A stretch of DNA of 64,000 nucleotides, taken from the NCBI GenBank assembly GCA_035063765.1, contig JAPSFT010000016.1, positions 43,385 through 107,384 of the forward strand, read 5' to 3'. The DNA is from Deltaproteobacteria bacterium. GTDB taxonomy: Bacteria > Myxococcota_A > UBA9160 > PR03. This document shows, one piece after another, positions 23,367-32,348 of the stretch; the first letter of the stretch is position 1, and each line of letters starts with the position of its first letter. The position numbers and the translations under genes are program-made. Below the pieces are notes generated by a model. It did no database searches, was not told the DNA's origin, and saw only the letters and a program-made list of their open reading frames with translations.

Positions 23367-24116
23367 ATGGACGCGCTCCTGACCACCGAGAACCTGGTTG
23401 CGCTGCTCACGCTCACGAGCCTCGAGATCGTGCTCGGGATCGACAACATCGTCTTCATCTCGATCCTGACCGCGAAGCTCCCCGCCCACCAGCAGTCCGG
23501 CGCGCGCCGCGTGGGCCTCCTGCTCGCGATGGGCATGCGGATCGGGCTCCTCCTGGCCCTCACCTGGATGATGAAGCTCACCCGGGTCCTGTTCACGGCC
23601 TTCGAGCACGAGTTCACGGGCCGCGACCTGATCCTGCTCGTCGGCGGCTTCTTCCTCGTCGCGAAGGCCACCTGGGAGATCCACGACAAGCTCGAGGGCG
23701 GCCCCCACGAGGAGAGCGGGGTGCGCCGGCACGCCGCGTACGGGTCGATCCTGCTCCAGATCATGCTGCTCGACGTCGTCTTCTCGCTCGACTCCGTGAT
23801 CACTGCCGTCGGCATGGCGCGCAGCATCGAGGTGATGATCGCGGCGGTGGTCCTCGCGGTGCTCGCCATGATGGTCTTCGCGAATCCGATCGCCCGCTTC
23901 ATCGAGGCCCATCCCACCATGAAGATGCTGGCGCTCTCCTTCCTGCTGCTGATCGGGGTGATCCTGATCGCCGACGGCACGGGCCAGCACGTCGGGAAGG
24001 GCTACGTCTACTCGGCGATGGCGTTCTCGCTCTTCGTCGAGATCCTGAACCTCCGCGTGCGCCACGTGAGCGGGCCGCCGGTGGAGCTGCACCGGCGCTA
24101 CGCCGCCGGGGACTAG
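23367..24116 (+). CDS. terC: TerC-family integral membrane protein
   Basis: This 249-aa inner-membrane protein of the TerC family has about seven hydrophobic segments. The two family acidic motifs are 'LEIVLGIDNIVFISIL' near the N-terminus and 'LDVVFSLDSVITAVGMA' in the middle. TerC proteins are linked to tellurite resistance and, in several bacteria, to manganese export or metallation of exported proteins. The closing residues 'RVRHVSGPPVELHRRY' are also typical. It stands alone, with a hairpin downstream. Confidence 0.9.
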   Translation: MDALLTTENLVALLTLTSLEIVLGIDNIVFISILTAKLPAHQQSGARRVGLLLAMGMRIGLLLALTWMMKLTRVLFTAFEHEFTGRDLILLVGGFFLVAKATWEIHDKLEGGPHEESGVRRHAAYGSILLQIMLLDVVFSLDSVITAVGMARSIEVMIAAVVLAVLAMMVFANPIARFIEAHPTMKMLALSFLLLIGVILIADGTGQHVGKGYVYSAMAFSLFVEILNLRVRHVSGPPVELHRRYAAGD

Positions 24117-24151
24117 AACCCCTCGCACGGACCCGCCCCCGACCCGGGCGT

Positions 24152-24172
24152 CGCCCCGGCGACAGCCGGGCG
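24152..24172 (+). terminator. Hairpin downstream of terC
   Basis: A GC stem of about 8 bp with one bulge and a GACA loop lies about 35 nt after the terC stop. It is a weak terminator candidate without a U-tract. Confidence 0.35.
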
Positions 24173-24227
24173 AAGGGGCGTTGGGTTCGCCGGCGGGCCA
24201 TGGCAGAATGCGCCGAGGAGGGCTGCC

Positions 24228-24656
24228 ATGCAGGAACGGCTTCGACGACGCGGGATGGCGACGGCTGCAGCGCTGGCTGCGCCGGTCGCGGCGCTCCTGA
24301 TCGGGATGGGGGACGCGGCAGCAGCCGAGCCCTCGGGCCACGAGCTCTTCCTCGAGTACTGCGCGAGCTGTCACGGGAGCGACGCCAAGGGCGGCGGCCC
24401 GATGGCCTCCGAGCTGAAGCAGGCACCTGCCGACCTGACGCGGCTCGGCGAGCGCTTCGGCAGCCCGCTCGCGAAGGCGAAGCTCGTCGCGGTGATCGAC
24501 GGCCGGGACATGGTGCGATCGCACGGCAGCTCCGCGATGCCGGTGTGGGGCAAGCGCCTGCTCCGGGACGTCCCCCCCGGCGCCGGCACCGAGGTCCACA
24601 AGCGCGGCTCGATCCAGGCGATCGTCGACTGGCTCGACACCGTGCAGGGCCGGTAG
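24228..24656 (+). CDS. Small periplasmic cytochrome c
   Basis: This 142-aa class I c-type cytochrome has a signal peptide ending near 'AAAA', then one haem-binding motif CASCH at about residue 45-49 and a distal Met candidate in 'SSAMPVWGKRL'. 'HGSDAKGGGPMASELKQAPADLTRL' is the usual sequence following the haem site in small electron carriers. A single haem and short length suggest a soluble or loosely attached electron shuttle. The partner oxidase or reductase is not in the window. Confidence 0.9.
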   Translation: MQERLRRRGMATAAALAAPVAALLIGMGDAAAAEPSGHELFLEYCASCHGSDAKGGGPMASELKQAPADLTRLGERFGSPLAKAKLVAVIDGRDMVRSHGSSAMPVWGKRLLRDVPPGAGTEVHKRGSIQAIVDWLDTVQGR

Positions 24657-24682
24657 CGAGGAAGCGGTATCGTCCCGCGCCG

Positions 24683-27145
24683 ATGGCGGAAGCGCGCGGG
24701 CTGACGAGCGCGGAGGCGGCCGAGGCGCTGCGCCGCCATGGGGAGAACGCCCTGCCCCGTGCGCGGCCGCCGCGCCCGTGGCTGCGCTTCGCGCGCCAGT
24801 TCCGCAGCCCGCTGATCTACCTGCTGCTCGCCGCCCTCGCCCTCGACCTCCTGCTCTGGCTCGAGGACGGCGGCGAAGGCTGGCCGGTCGAGAGCATCGC
24901 GATCGCGGCGGTGCTGCTGCTCAACGCGGCGCTCGGCGCCTTCCAGGAGCACCGCTCCGAGCAGGCGCTCGCACAGCTCGCGGTCCTCGCAGCGCCCTTC
25001 GCCTGGGTGGTGCGCGACGGCCGGCCGGTCCGCGTGCCGGGACGCACCCTCGTGCCGGGCGACCTGGTCCGGCTCGCGGCCGGCGAGCGGGTGCCGGCCG
25101 ACGGCGTGCTGGTCGAGGAGCACGGCCTGCTCGTAGACGAGTCGCTGCTCACCGGCGAGTCGCTGCCGGCCGAGAAGGAGCCCGGCGACGAGGTGGCGAG
25201 CGGGACGCTCGCCGTGCGCGGCGGCGGCCTGCTCACGGTACGCCACACCGGGGCGCGCAGCACGATGGGCCGCCTCGCGACGATGCTCGGCGGGATCGAG
25301 ACCGAGCCCACGCCGCTCGAGCGGCGCCTCGACGCACTGGGGCGCCGGATCACGCTGGTGATCGGGGGCCTCGCGCTCGCGCTCGCAGCGGCCGGGGTCG
25401 CCGCCGAGGGGATCGGACGCTTCGACCAGGTGTTCCTCTTCGCGGTGGCCCTCGCCGTGGCGGCCGTACCGGAGGGGATGCCCGCCGTCGTCACGCTGAC
25501 GCTCGCCTTCGGGGTGAAGCGGATGGCGCGGCGCCGCGCGGTCGTGCGCCGGCTGTCCGCGGTGGAGGCGCTCGGGTCCGTCACCGTGATCGCCACCGAC
25601 AAGACCGGCACGCTCACGGAGAGCCGCATGGGGGTCCAGGCCGTCGAGAGCAACGACCCCGAGCAGGCCCAGCTCGCGATGGCGCTCGCCAACGACGCCG
25701 CCCCCGGCACGGGTGCAGGCGACCCGCTCGAGCTCGGGCTCGTGCGCCACCTCCTCGAGCAGGGCGTGGACGTGGAGGGGCTGCGTGCGACGCATCCCCG
25801 CGTCGGTGAGCGCCCCTTCGACAGCGCCTGGAAGTTCATGCGCGTGACGGTGGCCGGGCCGGGCGGGCGGCGCAGCTACTGCAAGGGCGCACCCGAGGTG
25901 CTGCTGGCACGCTCGTCGCTCGAGGCGGGCGAGCGCGAGCGCTGGGAGCGGCGCGCCGCCGAGGCGGCGCAGGAAGGCCACCGCGTGCTCGCCCTCGCCT
26001 GCGGCGCCGGCGACGCCGAGGCCGGCCTGCGCTTCCTCGGCCTGGTGCTGCTCTGGGACCCGCCGCGGCCGGAGGTGGCGGGCGCCATCGCGCAGGCGCG
26101 CAGCGCGGGGATCCGCATCGTGCTCGTGACGGGCGACCATCCCGGGACCGCGCAGGCCGTGGCGCGTGCGATCGGCCTCGTGGAGGACGGCCGCGTCCTG
26201 ACCGGGCCCGAGGTCGAGGCCATGGACGCCGCCACCCTGCGCGCCGCCGTGGGCCGCACGAGCGTCTTCGCGCGGATGGCCCCCGAGCACAAGCTGCGCC
26301 TCGTCGAGGCGCTCGAGGCGGCGGGCGAGATCGTGGCGGTGACGGGCGACGGGATCAACGACGCGCCGGCCCTCAAGCGCTCGGCGGTCGGCGTCGCGAT
26401 GGGGCAGCGCGGCAGCGACGTGGCGCGCGAGGTCGCCGACATCGTCCTGCTCGACGACGACTTCGCGACGATCGTCGACGCGATCGAGGAAGGCCGCAAC
26501 ATCTACGAGAACATCCAGGCCTTCCTCCGCTTCACCTTCTCCACCAACGTGGCGCTCGTGTTCCTGGTGGTCGCGGGCGCCGTCGGCTCCTGGGTCCTCG
26601 GCCTGCGCGACCCCGGCGGCGCGCTCCTCTTGCCGCTCAGCGCGCTGCAGATCCTGTGGATCAACTTCCTCGGCGACGGGCCGCCGGCGCTCGCGCTGGC
26701 CGTCGGCCGCAGCCCCGACGTGATGCGGCGCCCGCCCCGCCCGCCGGCCAGCCCGCTGCTCGACCGCGCCTCCACCCGCTTCGTCTGGTCGAGCGGCCTC
26801 GCGAAGGGCGGGCTCGGCGTGGCGCTGCTCCTCGCGCTGCCTCCCCTCGGCTACACGCTCCTCGCGGTCCAGACCGTGACCTTCCTCGCCCAGTCGCTCG
26901 CGAAGCTCGCCTACGCCTATCCCGCGCGGCGCGTGCGCCACGCCGCGCTCACGAATCCCGCGCTCCACGCCGCGGTGGCGGCCGGCGTCGCGATCCAGGC
27001 CGCGGTCATCGCGCTGCCGGCCGGGCGCACGCTCCTGCACCTGGCACCGCTCGACGCCCACGCCCTCGCCGTGGTCGCCGGCTTCGTCGGCCTGAGCTGG
27101 GCGATCGCCGAGCTGGCGATCCCGCGCGCCCGCGCCCGGCGCTAG
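24683..27145 (+). CDS. P-type cation-transporting ATPase (P2-like)
   Basis: This 820-aa membrane pump has the actuator motif '[10 protein letters not shown]', the phosphorylated Asp306 in 'DKTGTLTE', nucleotide-domain 'KGAPEVLL', hinge motif '[21 protein letters not shown]', and eight to ten membrane spans. M4 reads '[11 protein letters not shown]', the P(E)GxP signature of P2-type (Ca2+/Mg2+ or monovalent cation) pumps; it has no N-terminal metal-binding CxxC domain, which argues against heavy-metal P1B pumps. The ion cannot be assigned. A non-homologous frame extends upstream; the ATG was chosen where the cation-ATPase N-terminal domain ('[20 protein letters not shown]') begins. Confidence 0.93.
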   Translation: MAEARGLTSAEAAEALRRHGENALPRARPPRPWLRFARQFRSPLIYLLLAALALDLLLWLEDGGEGWPVESIAIAAVLLLNAALGAFQEHRSEQALAQLAVLAAPFAWVVRDGRPVRVPGRTLVPGDLVRLAAGERVPADGVLVEEHGLLVDESLLTGESLPAEKEPGDEVASGTLAVRGGGLLTVRHTGARSTMGRLATMLGGIETEPTPLERRLDALGRRITLVIGGLALALAAAGVAAEGIGRFDQVFLFAVALAVAAVPEGMPAVVTLTLAFGVKRMARRRAVVRRLSAVEALGSVTVIATDKTGTLTESRMGVQAVESNDPEQAQLAMALANDAAPGTGAGDPLELGLVRHLLEQGVDVEGLRATHPRVGERPFDSAWKFMRVTVAGPGGRRSYCKGAPEVLLARSSLEAGERERWERRAAEAAQEGHRVLALACGAGDAEAGLRFLGLVLLWDPPRPEVAGAIAQARSAGIRIVLVTGDHPGTAQAVARAIGLVEDGRVLTGPEVEAMDAATLRAAVGRTSVFARMAPEHKLRLVEALEAAGEIVAVTGDGINDAPALKRSAVGVAMGQRGSDVAREVADIVLLDDDFATIVDAIEEGRNIYENIQAFLRFTFSTNVALVFLVVAGAVGSWVLGLRDPGGALLLPLSALQILWINFLGDGPPALALAVGRSPDVMRRPPRPPASPLLDRASTRFVWSSGLAKGGLGVALLLALPPLGYTLLAVQTVTFLAQSLAKLAYAYPARRVRHAALTNPALHAAVAAGVAIQAAVIALPAGRTLLHLAPLDAHALAVVAGFVGLSWAIAELAIPRARARR

Positions 27146-27504
27146 CTGGCTGAGCGTCCCGGTACTCCCAGGTGCCGGCGGCTCGTCGTGGCACGCGACC
27201 CAGGCTTCGGAACCGCCTCCGGGCCGGCCCTCGTCCGGCGGCTCGAGGACGGTGGGCGCCGCGCTGGGCACGGCGGGACCGACGGCGACGGGGTGGGTCG
27301 TGAGCCCGTCCCCGAGCAGCGCAGGAGCAGCCGCGAGCAACGGCACCCGGACCGGCCGACCCCTGGCCGGACGATTCTCCGGCCCAGATGCGCCCCGGCG
27401 GAGTAGAGTCGCTCGCGCACGCGGCGGCACGCGCCGTGCAGTCCGTTCCGGGGCGAGGAGCGGACGCGAGCCGGGAGCGCATCCGCCCGGAACGGTGTAG
27501 CGAG
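27146..27504. other. Intergenic region upstream of the hydrogenase operon
   Basis: This is about 360 nt without a supported gene between the ATPase and hydB. It should contain the hydrogenase promoter. No convincing -35/-10 or -24/-12 pair was found by eye. The only clear structure is the inverted repeat annotated separately at its 3' end. Confidence 0.6.
27443..27495 (+). promoter_or_regulatory. Inverted repeat just ahead of hydB
   Basis: Perfect 10-nt arms CCGTTCCGGG (27443-27452) and CCCGGAACGG (27486-27495) are separated by 33 nt. The right arm ends 9 nt before the hydB ATG, over the place where the ribosome-binding site should be, so it could be an mRNA hairpin controlling translation, or two half-sites for a regulator. 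Confidence 0.45.
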
Positions 27505-28668
27505 ATGTCACATCGTCGGGCAGAAGAACCCACGCCGCGCTGGCTCGCCCGGGCGGAGCTGCCGCGGCTCGTCGCGGCGCTGCGCGCGCACGGCCATCGC
27601 GTGCTCGGCCCCGTCGTGCACGAGGGGAGCCTCCGCTTCGACGACCTCCCGGCGAGCGGCGAGCTGCCCGGCGGCTGGCGTGACGAGCAGGGTCCGGGGC
27701 GCTACCGCGTGAGCCGCCGCGCCGGCGAGGAGGAGGTGTTCGGGGTCGTGAACGGGGCGGGCTCGATCAAGCCCTTCGTCTTCGCCCCGCGCGAGCCCCT
27801 GCTCCAGATCGAGATGGACGCGCGCGCCGGCCCCGGCCGCCCCTTCCGCGCCGAGCCGATCCGCCCCGACGCCGAGCGGATCGCGCTCCTCGGCGTGCGC
27901 GCCTGCGACCTCGCTGCGCTCGCCGTCCAGGACCGGATCTTCCTGCGCGACCGCTTCCCCGACCCGAGCTACGCGGCGCGCCGCGGCCGGCTCTTCCTGG
28001 TCGCGGTGGGCTGCACGCGCGCCGCCCCGACCTGCTTCTGCGCCTCGATGGACACGGGGCCCCGGCCGCACGCCGGCTTCGACCTGGCCCTGACGGAGCT
28101 CGGCTCCGGCGGGCCCGGCGGCACGGCGGGGTTCGTGGCGCGCGCCGGGAGCGAAGCGGGCGCCGCGCTCCTCGCCGCGCTCGCGCTCGACGCCGCGCCC
28201 GCCGAGGCGCTGGCCGGAGAGGAGGCCGGCTACCAGGCGTGCGCGGCCGGCATGCAGCGCGCGCTGCCGCGCGAGCGGCTGCCCGGCCTGCTCTACGACC
28301 ACCTCGAGCACCCGCGCTGGGACGAGGTGGCCGAGCGCTGCCTCTCGTGCGCCAACTGCACCCTGGTCTGCCCCACCTGCTTCTGCCACGACGTCCGCGA
28401 CGAGCCGGCCCTCGATCTCCAGGGCTCCGTGCGCGTGCGCCAGTGGAGCTCCTGCTTCGACGTCGAGCACGCGCAGGTCCACGGCCTCAACTTCCGCCCC
28501 CACATCCGGGAGCGCTACCGCCAGTGGCTGGTGCACAAGCTGGCGAGCTGGATCGACCAGTTCGGCAGCTCGGGCTGTGTCGGCTGCGGGCGCTGCATCA
28601 CCTGGTGCCCGGTCGGGATCGACCTGACCGAGGAGGTCGCCGCGATCGCCGCGACGAGCCCGCCGTGA
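27505..28668 (+). CDS. hydB: Group 3b [NiFe] hydrogenase, beta (iron-sulfur) subunit
   Basis: This is an electron-transfer subunit of a sulfhydrogenase-type hydrogenase (387 aa). Two [4Fe-4S] motifs are present near the C-terminus: C279-x2-C282-x2-C285-x3-C289 ('CLSCANCTLVCP') and C358-x2-C361-x2-C364-x3-C368 ('CVGCGRCITWCP'). 'GVRACDLAALAVQDRIF' and 'CFCASM' are typical of the family. It passes electrons between HydD and the flavoprotein HydG. The ATG has no strong Shine-Dalgarno. It is the first gene of a long operon; its stop overlaps the GTG of hydG. Confidence 0.93.
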   Translation: MSHRRAEEPTPRWLARAELPRLVAALRAHGHRVLGPVVHEGSLRFDDLPASGELPGGWRDEQGPGRYRVSRRAGEEEVFGVVNGAGSIKPFVFAPREPLLQIEMDARAGPGRPFRAEPIRPDAERIALLGVRACDLAALAVQDRIFLRDRFPDPSYAARRGRLFLVAVGCTRAAPTCFCASMDTGPRPHAGFDLALTELGSGGPGGTAGFVARAGSEAGAALLAALALDAAPAEALAGEEAGYQACAAGMQRALPRERLPGLLYDHLEHPRWDEVAERCLSCANCTLVCPTCFCHDVRDEPALDLQGSVRVRQWSSCFDVEHAQVHGLNFRPHIRERYRQWLVHKLASWIDQFGSSGCVGCGRCITWCPVGIDLTEEVAAIAATSPP

Positions 28669-29540
28669 GCGCCGGCCCGTCGAGCGCGGGGCCGCCCGGC
28701 GCCATCCGCCCCGTCTCGCCGCTGCTCCCGGAGCCCGCCGAGATCGTCGAGAAGCGCTCCTTCGGCGCCGACCTGCACGCGTTCCGGCTGCGCCTCCTCG
28801 ACCCGGCGGCACGGCCGCGCTTCGACTTCCAGCCCGGGCAGTTCAACATGGTGTACGTGCCCGGCGTCGGCGAGGTGGCGATCTCGATCTCCTCCGATCC
28901 CGACGACGCCGATCTCGAGCACACGATCCGGATCGTCGGCCGCACCACCGCCGTGATCGAGCGGCTCGGCCCCGGCGACGTGCTCGGGCTGCGCGGGCCC
29001 TACGGCAACGGCTGGCCGCTCCAGGAGGCCCGCTTCAAGGACGTCCTGGTCGTGACCGGCGGGCTCGGCTGCGCGCCGGTCTCGGGCGCGATCGACTACA
29101 TGTTCCGGCGCCGTGCGAGCTACGGGCACATCACGGTGCTGCACGGCGTGAAGAAGCCCGCCGATCTCGTACACGCGTCACGCTTCGAGGCCTGGCGGCG
29201 CCAGCCCGACACCACCGTGGTGCTGACGACCGACCAGCCCGACCGGGTCTGGCGCGACCGCACCGGGGTCGTGACCGAGCACTTCGAGGAGGTGGAGCTC
29301 GACCCCTCGCGGACCGTCGTGCTGATCTGCGGCCCCGAGGTGATGATGCGCTATGCGATCCGGATCCTGCGCCGCCGCGGGGTCTCGGACGATCGCATCT
29401 TCGTGTCGCTCGAGCGCAACATGCACTGTGCGGTGGGCTGGTGCGGGCACTGCCAGCTCGGCCCCGAGTTCGTGTGCAAGGACGGCCCGATCTTCCCGGT
29501 GAGGCGGCTCGGCCGCTTCTTCGGCGTGCACGGGCTGTGA
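28665..29540 (+). CDS. hydG: Group 3b hydrogenase, gamma (FAD/NAD(P)-binding) subunit
   Basis: This is a ferredoxin-NADP+ reductase-like diaphorase subunit (291 aa) that lets the hydrogenase exchange electrons with NAD(P)H. An FAD-binding segment ('RIVGRTTAVIERL', 'LRGPYGNGWP') is followed by the nucleotide-binding 'VTGGLGCAPVSGAIDYM' and a C-terminal [2Fe-2S] cysteine set in 'NMHCAVGWCGHCQLG...C'. The GTG start overlaps hydB by 4 nt and the stop overlaps hydD by 4 nt, giving strict 1:1:1 coupling. Confidence 0.93.
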   Translation: MSAGPSSAGPPGAIRPVSPLLPEPAEIVEKRSFGADLHAFRLRLLDPAARPRFDFQPGQFNMVYVPGVGEVAISISSDPDDADLEHTIRIVGRTTAVIERLGPGDVLGLRGPYGNGWPLQEARFKDVLVVTGGLGCAPVSGAIDYMFRRRASYGHITVLHGVKKPADLVHASRFEAWRRQPDTTVVLTTDQPDRVWRDRTGVVTEHFEEVELDPSRTVVLICGPEVMMRYAIRILRRRGVSDDRIFVSLERNMHCAVGWCGHCQLGPEFVCKDGPIFPVRRLGRFFGVHGL

Positions 29541-30346
29541 CGGCCCCGGCCCCCGCCCCGGCCCGGCCGCGGCTCGCGGTCTTCAAGTTCGCGTCCTGCG
29601 ACGGCTGCCAGCTCTCGATCCTGAACCTCGAGGAGGAGCTGCTCGCGCTCGCCGAGCGCGTCGAGATCGCGCACTTCCTCGAGGCCTCGAGCCGCGTCGT
29701 CCCGGGACCCTGGGACGTGGCGCTCGTCGAGGGCAGCATCACGACCCCGCACGACGCCGAGCGGATCCGGGCGATCCGCGCGCAGAGCCGGCTCCTCGTG
29801 ACGATCGGGGCCTGCGCGACGAGCGGCGGCATCCAGGCGCTGCGCAACCTCGCGGAGCTCGAGGAGTGGAAGGCGCACGTCTACCCCCGGCCCGAGTGGA
29901 TCGCGGCGCTCCCCACCTCGACGCCGATCGCCGAGCACGTGGCGGTCGACCACGAGCTCCAGGGCTGTCCGATCGACCGCGGACAGCTCCTGCGCGTGCT
30001 CGTGCGCCTGCTCCTCGGCACCCGCCCGGACCTGCCCCTCGCGAGCGTCTGCCTGGAGTGCAAGCGGCGCGGCCAGCCCTGCGTCCTGGTCACGCGCGGC
30101 GTGCCGTGCCTGGGTCCGGTGACGCGTGCCGGCTGCGGCGCGATCTGCCCGGGCCTCGGCCGGGACTGCTACGGCTGCTTCGGCCCCGCCGCCGACCCGA
30201 ACCCGGCCTCGCTGCTGCGCGCCTTCGAGGCCGCCGGCCTCGCGCGGCGCGACGCCGTGCGGCGCCTGCGCCACATCAACGGCTGGCGGCGCGAGTTCCG
30301 CTCGCTCGCCGACGCGCTCGAGCGCAAGGACGGGCCCCATGACTGA
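29537..30346 (+). CDS. hydD: Group 3b hydrogenase, small (delta) subunit
   Basis: This [NiFe]-hydrogenase small subunit (269 aa) carries the proximal iron-sulfur cluster and two further clusters. 'FKFASCDGCQLSILNLEEELL' gives the proximal Cys pair, 'IGACATSGG' the next ligand, and the C-terminal part is rich in cysteines ('CLECKRRGQPC', 'CGAICPGLGRDCYGCFG'). No Tat signal is present, so the enzyme is cytoplasmic, as group 3 hydrogenases are. It overlaps hydG (4 nt) and hydA (8 nt). Confidence 0.94.
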   Translation: MTAPAPAPARPRLAVFKFASCDGCQLSILNLEEELLALAERVEIAHFLEASSRVVPGPWDVALVEGSITTPHDAERIRAIRAQSRLLVTIGACATSGGIQALRNLAELEEWKAHVYPRPEWIAALPTSTPIAEHVAVDHELQGCPIDRGQLLRVLVRLLLGTRPDLPLASVCLECKRRGQPCVLVTRGVPCLGPVTRAGCGAICPGLGRDCYGCFGPAADPNPASLLRAFEAAGLARRDAVRRLRHINGWRREFRSLADALERKDGPHD

Positions 30347-31655
30347 GCGCCGGCGCATCGAGGTGGGGGCCCTGGCGCGGGTGGAGGGCGAGGGCGCCCT
30401 CCACCTCACGGTGGAGGACGGCCGGGTCACCGACCTGCGGCTCGAGATCTACGAGCCGCCGCGCTTCTTCGAGGCCTTCGCGCGCGGGCGCCGCGCCGAC
30501 GAGCTGCCCGACCTCATGGCGCGCATCTGCGGGATCTGCCCGGTCGCCTACCAGATGAGCGCGGTCCACGCGATCGAGGCGGCCTGGGGCGTGACGCCGG
30601 CGCCGGCCGTGCGGGCCCTGCGCCGGCTCTACTACGCCGGCGAGTGGCTCGAGAGCCATCTCCTCCACATGATGTTCCTGGCGGCGCCCGACCTCCTGGG
30701 CCTCGACGACGCGATCGCGATCGCGCGCATCCACCGCGGCGAGGTCGAGCGCGCGCTGCGCCTGCGCAAGCTCGGCAACCGGATCCTGATCCTGCTCGGC
30801 GGCCGCTCGGTGAATCCGGTCGGGGTCCGTATCGGGGGGTTCCACCGCATGCCGGCGGCCGGCGAGCTGCGCGAGCTCGGCGAGGCGCTGCGCCCGGCGC
30901 GCGGCGAGGCCGAGGCCCTGCTGCGCTGGTTCAGCGCCCTCCCGGCGCGGAGCCGGCCGCAGGAGATCGAGCTGGTGGCGCTCCGCCATCCCGGCGAGTA
31001 CCCGATGAACGAAGGCCGCGTCGTCTCCTCGCGCGGGATCGACGCCGCGCCCGCCGACTTCGACCGGGTCTTCGAGGAGCTCCAGGTCCCGCACTCGACG
31101 GCGCTGCACGCGCGCGTGCGCGCGACCGGGACGCCCTACCTGGTCGGGCCGCTGGCGCGCCTGTGCCTGAACGCCGATCACCTGCTGCCCGCGGCGGCGG
31201 CGGCCTTCGAAGGGCTCGCCGCGCGCTTCGCGCGGCCCGATCCGGCGGCCTCGGTCCTCGCGCGCGGGATCGAGGTGATCCAGGCGATCGACGAGGCGCT
31301 CGCCGTGATCGACGCGGGGCCGGCTCCGGGCGAGGAGGCGGCGGCCGCGTGCGCCCCGCGCGCCGGCGTGGGGCACGCCGTCACCGAGGCGCCGCGCGGC
31401 ATCCTCTACGTCGGCCTCGAGACGGACGCGCAGGGCGACGTGCGCCGGCTCCGGATCGTCCCGCCGACGGCACAGAACCAGGCCCAGATCGAGGCCGACC
31501 TGCGCGCGCTGGCCCCGCGCCTGCTCGCCACGGGCGAGGACGAGGGCCGGCGCCTGGCGGAGGCCGCGATCCGCGACTACGACCCCTGCATCTCGTGCGC
31601 GACCCACTTCCTGACCGTGACGATCGACCGGAGGGAGCCATGCGCGTCCACGTGA
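30339..31655 (+). CDS. hydA: Group 3b hydrogenase, large catalytic (alpha) subunit
   Basis: This subunit holds the NiFe(CN)2CO active site (438 aa). The L1 motif 'RICGICP' gives Cys64 and Cys67. The L2 motif 'DPCISCATH' gives Cys417 and Cys420, ending at His423. The 15 residues beyond His423 ('FLTVTIDRREPCAST') are the C-terminal extension removed by the maturation protease encoded next. 'GALARVEGEG' is the standard N-terminal motif. All four nickel-binding cysteines are present, so the enzyme should be active. Confidence 0.96.
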   Translation: MTERRRIEVGALARVEGEGALHLTVEDGRVTDLRLEIYEPPRFFEAFARGRRADELPDLMARICGICPVAYQMSAVHAIEAAWGVTPAPAVRALRRLYYAGEWLESHLLHMMFLAAPDLLGLDDAIAIARIHRGEVERALRLRKLGNRILILLGGRSVNPVGVRIGGFHRMPAAGELRELGEALRPARGEAEALLRWFSALPARSRPQEIELVALRHPGEYPMNEGRVVSSRGIDAAPADFDRVFEELQVPHSTALHARVRATGTPYLVGPLARLCLNADHLLPAAAAAFEGLAARFARPDPAASVLARGIEVIQAIDEALAVIDAGPAPGEEAAAACAPRAGVGHAVTEAPRGILYVGLETDAQGDVRRLRIVPPTAQNQAQIEADLRALAPRLLATGEDEGRRLAEAAIRDYDPCISCATHFLTVTIDRREPCAST

Positions 31656-32113
31656 TCGGCGTCGGCACGCGGCGCGGCGACGACGTCGCGGGCCTCGCGG
31701 TCGCCGAGGCGCTGGCGGCCCGCCCGCTCCCGAGCGGGATCGAGGTGCACCTGTGCGAGCGCCCGATCCCGGACCTGCTCGACGCGCTCGAGGGCGCCGA
31801 GGCGGCGGTGATCGTGGACGCCTCGCGCACGGGGGCGGCGCCCGGCTCGCTGCGCCGCATCGCGCGCGGCGCGCTCGCGCGCACCTGGCCGGCCTCCTCG
31901 CACGGGCTCGGGGTGGCGCAGGCGCTCTCGCTCGCCGCCGCGCTCGGCCGCGCCCCCGCACGCATCGAGGTGCTCGCCATCGAGGCGGGCACCCGCGACC
32001 GCGCGACGCTCTCGCCCGCGGTCGCCGGTGCGCTCGGGGCGGCGGCGGAGCACGCGCTCGCGATCGCGCGCGAGATCCTGGGGCCGTCCGCGGAGGGCCC
32101 GCACGATGCATGA
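31640..32113 (+). CDS. Hydrogenase maturation endopeptidase (HycI/HyaD family)
   Basis: This 157-aa protease clips the C-terminal extension of the large subunit after nickel insertion. 'VIGVGTRRGDDVAGLAVAEAL' and 'VDASRTGAAPGSL' contain the usual nickel-recognition acidic residues (Asp in the first motif, Asp in the second), and 'SSHGLGVAQALSLAAALG' carries the conserved His. It overlaps the end of hydA by 16 nt and is preceded by GGAGGGAG. Its location beside hydA identifies the substrate with good certainty. Confidence 0.92.
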   Translation: MRVHVIGVGTRRGDDVAGLAVAEALAARPLPSGIEVHLCERPIPDLLDALEGAEAAVIVDASRTGAAPGSLRRIARGALARTWPASSHGLGVAQALSLAAALGRAPARIEVLAIEAGTRDRATLSPAVAGALGAAAEHALAIAREILGPSAEGPHDA

Positions 32114-32348
32114 GGCGAAGCTCTGCCTCTCGCTGCTCGCCCTCGCGGAGCGCTCCGCGGCCGAAGCGGGCGCCGCGCGCATCCTGGCCGTCGAGCTCGC
32201 CGTGGGCGAGTGGTCGGGGTGCGTCCCCGAGGCGCTCGCGGCCGCGTTCCCGATCTGTGCGCAGGGGACGAAGGCGGCGGGCGCGGCGCTGCGCATCGAG
32301 CGCGTGCCCGGCGTCGATCTCGTGCTCCGCGCGCTGGAGGTGTCCTGA
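32106..32348 (+). CDS. hypA: HypA-like nickel chaperone lacking the zinc-ribbon domain
   Basis: HypA hands nickel to the hydrogenase large subunit. The product starts 'MHEAKLCLSLLALAER', so the N-terminal nickel ligand His2 is present, and it matches the family up to 'IERVPG' (residue 69). Normal HypA (about 113 aa) then has a zinc-binding domain with two CxxC pairs; here the sequence goes straight to 'VDLVLRALEVS', equivalent to the family's last strand, and stops at 80 aa. The frame is intact and the gene fits between neighbours with 8-nt and 1-nt overlaps, so this is an in-frame loss, not a truncation by stop. Nickel transfer may rely on HypB or another HypA. Confidence 0.85.
   Translation: MHEAKLCLSLLALAERSAAEAGAARILAVELAVGEWSGCVPEALAAAFPICAQGTKAAGAALRIERVPGVDLVLRALEVS

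Noticed and set aside
24683..27145. Heavy-metal (P1B) assignment for the P-type ATPase
   Set aside because: No CPx motif in M4 and no metal-binding N-terminal domain; M4 reads PEGMP, as in P2 pumps.
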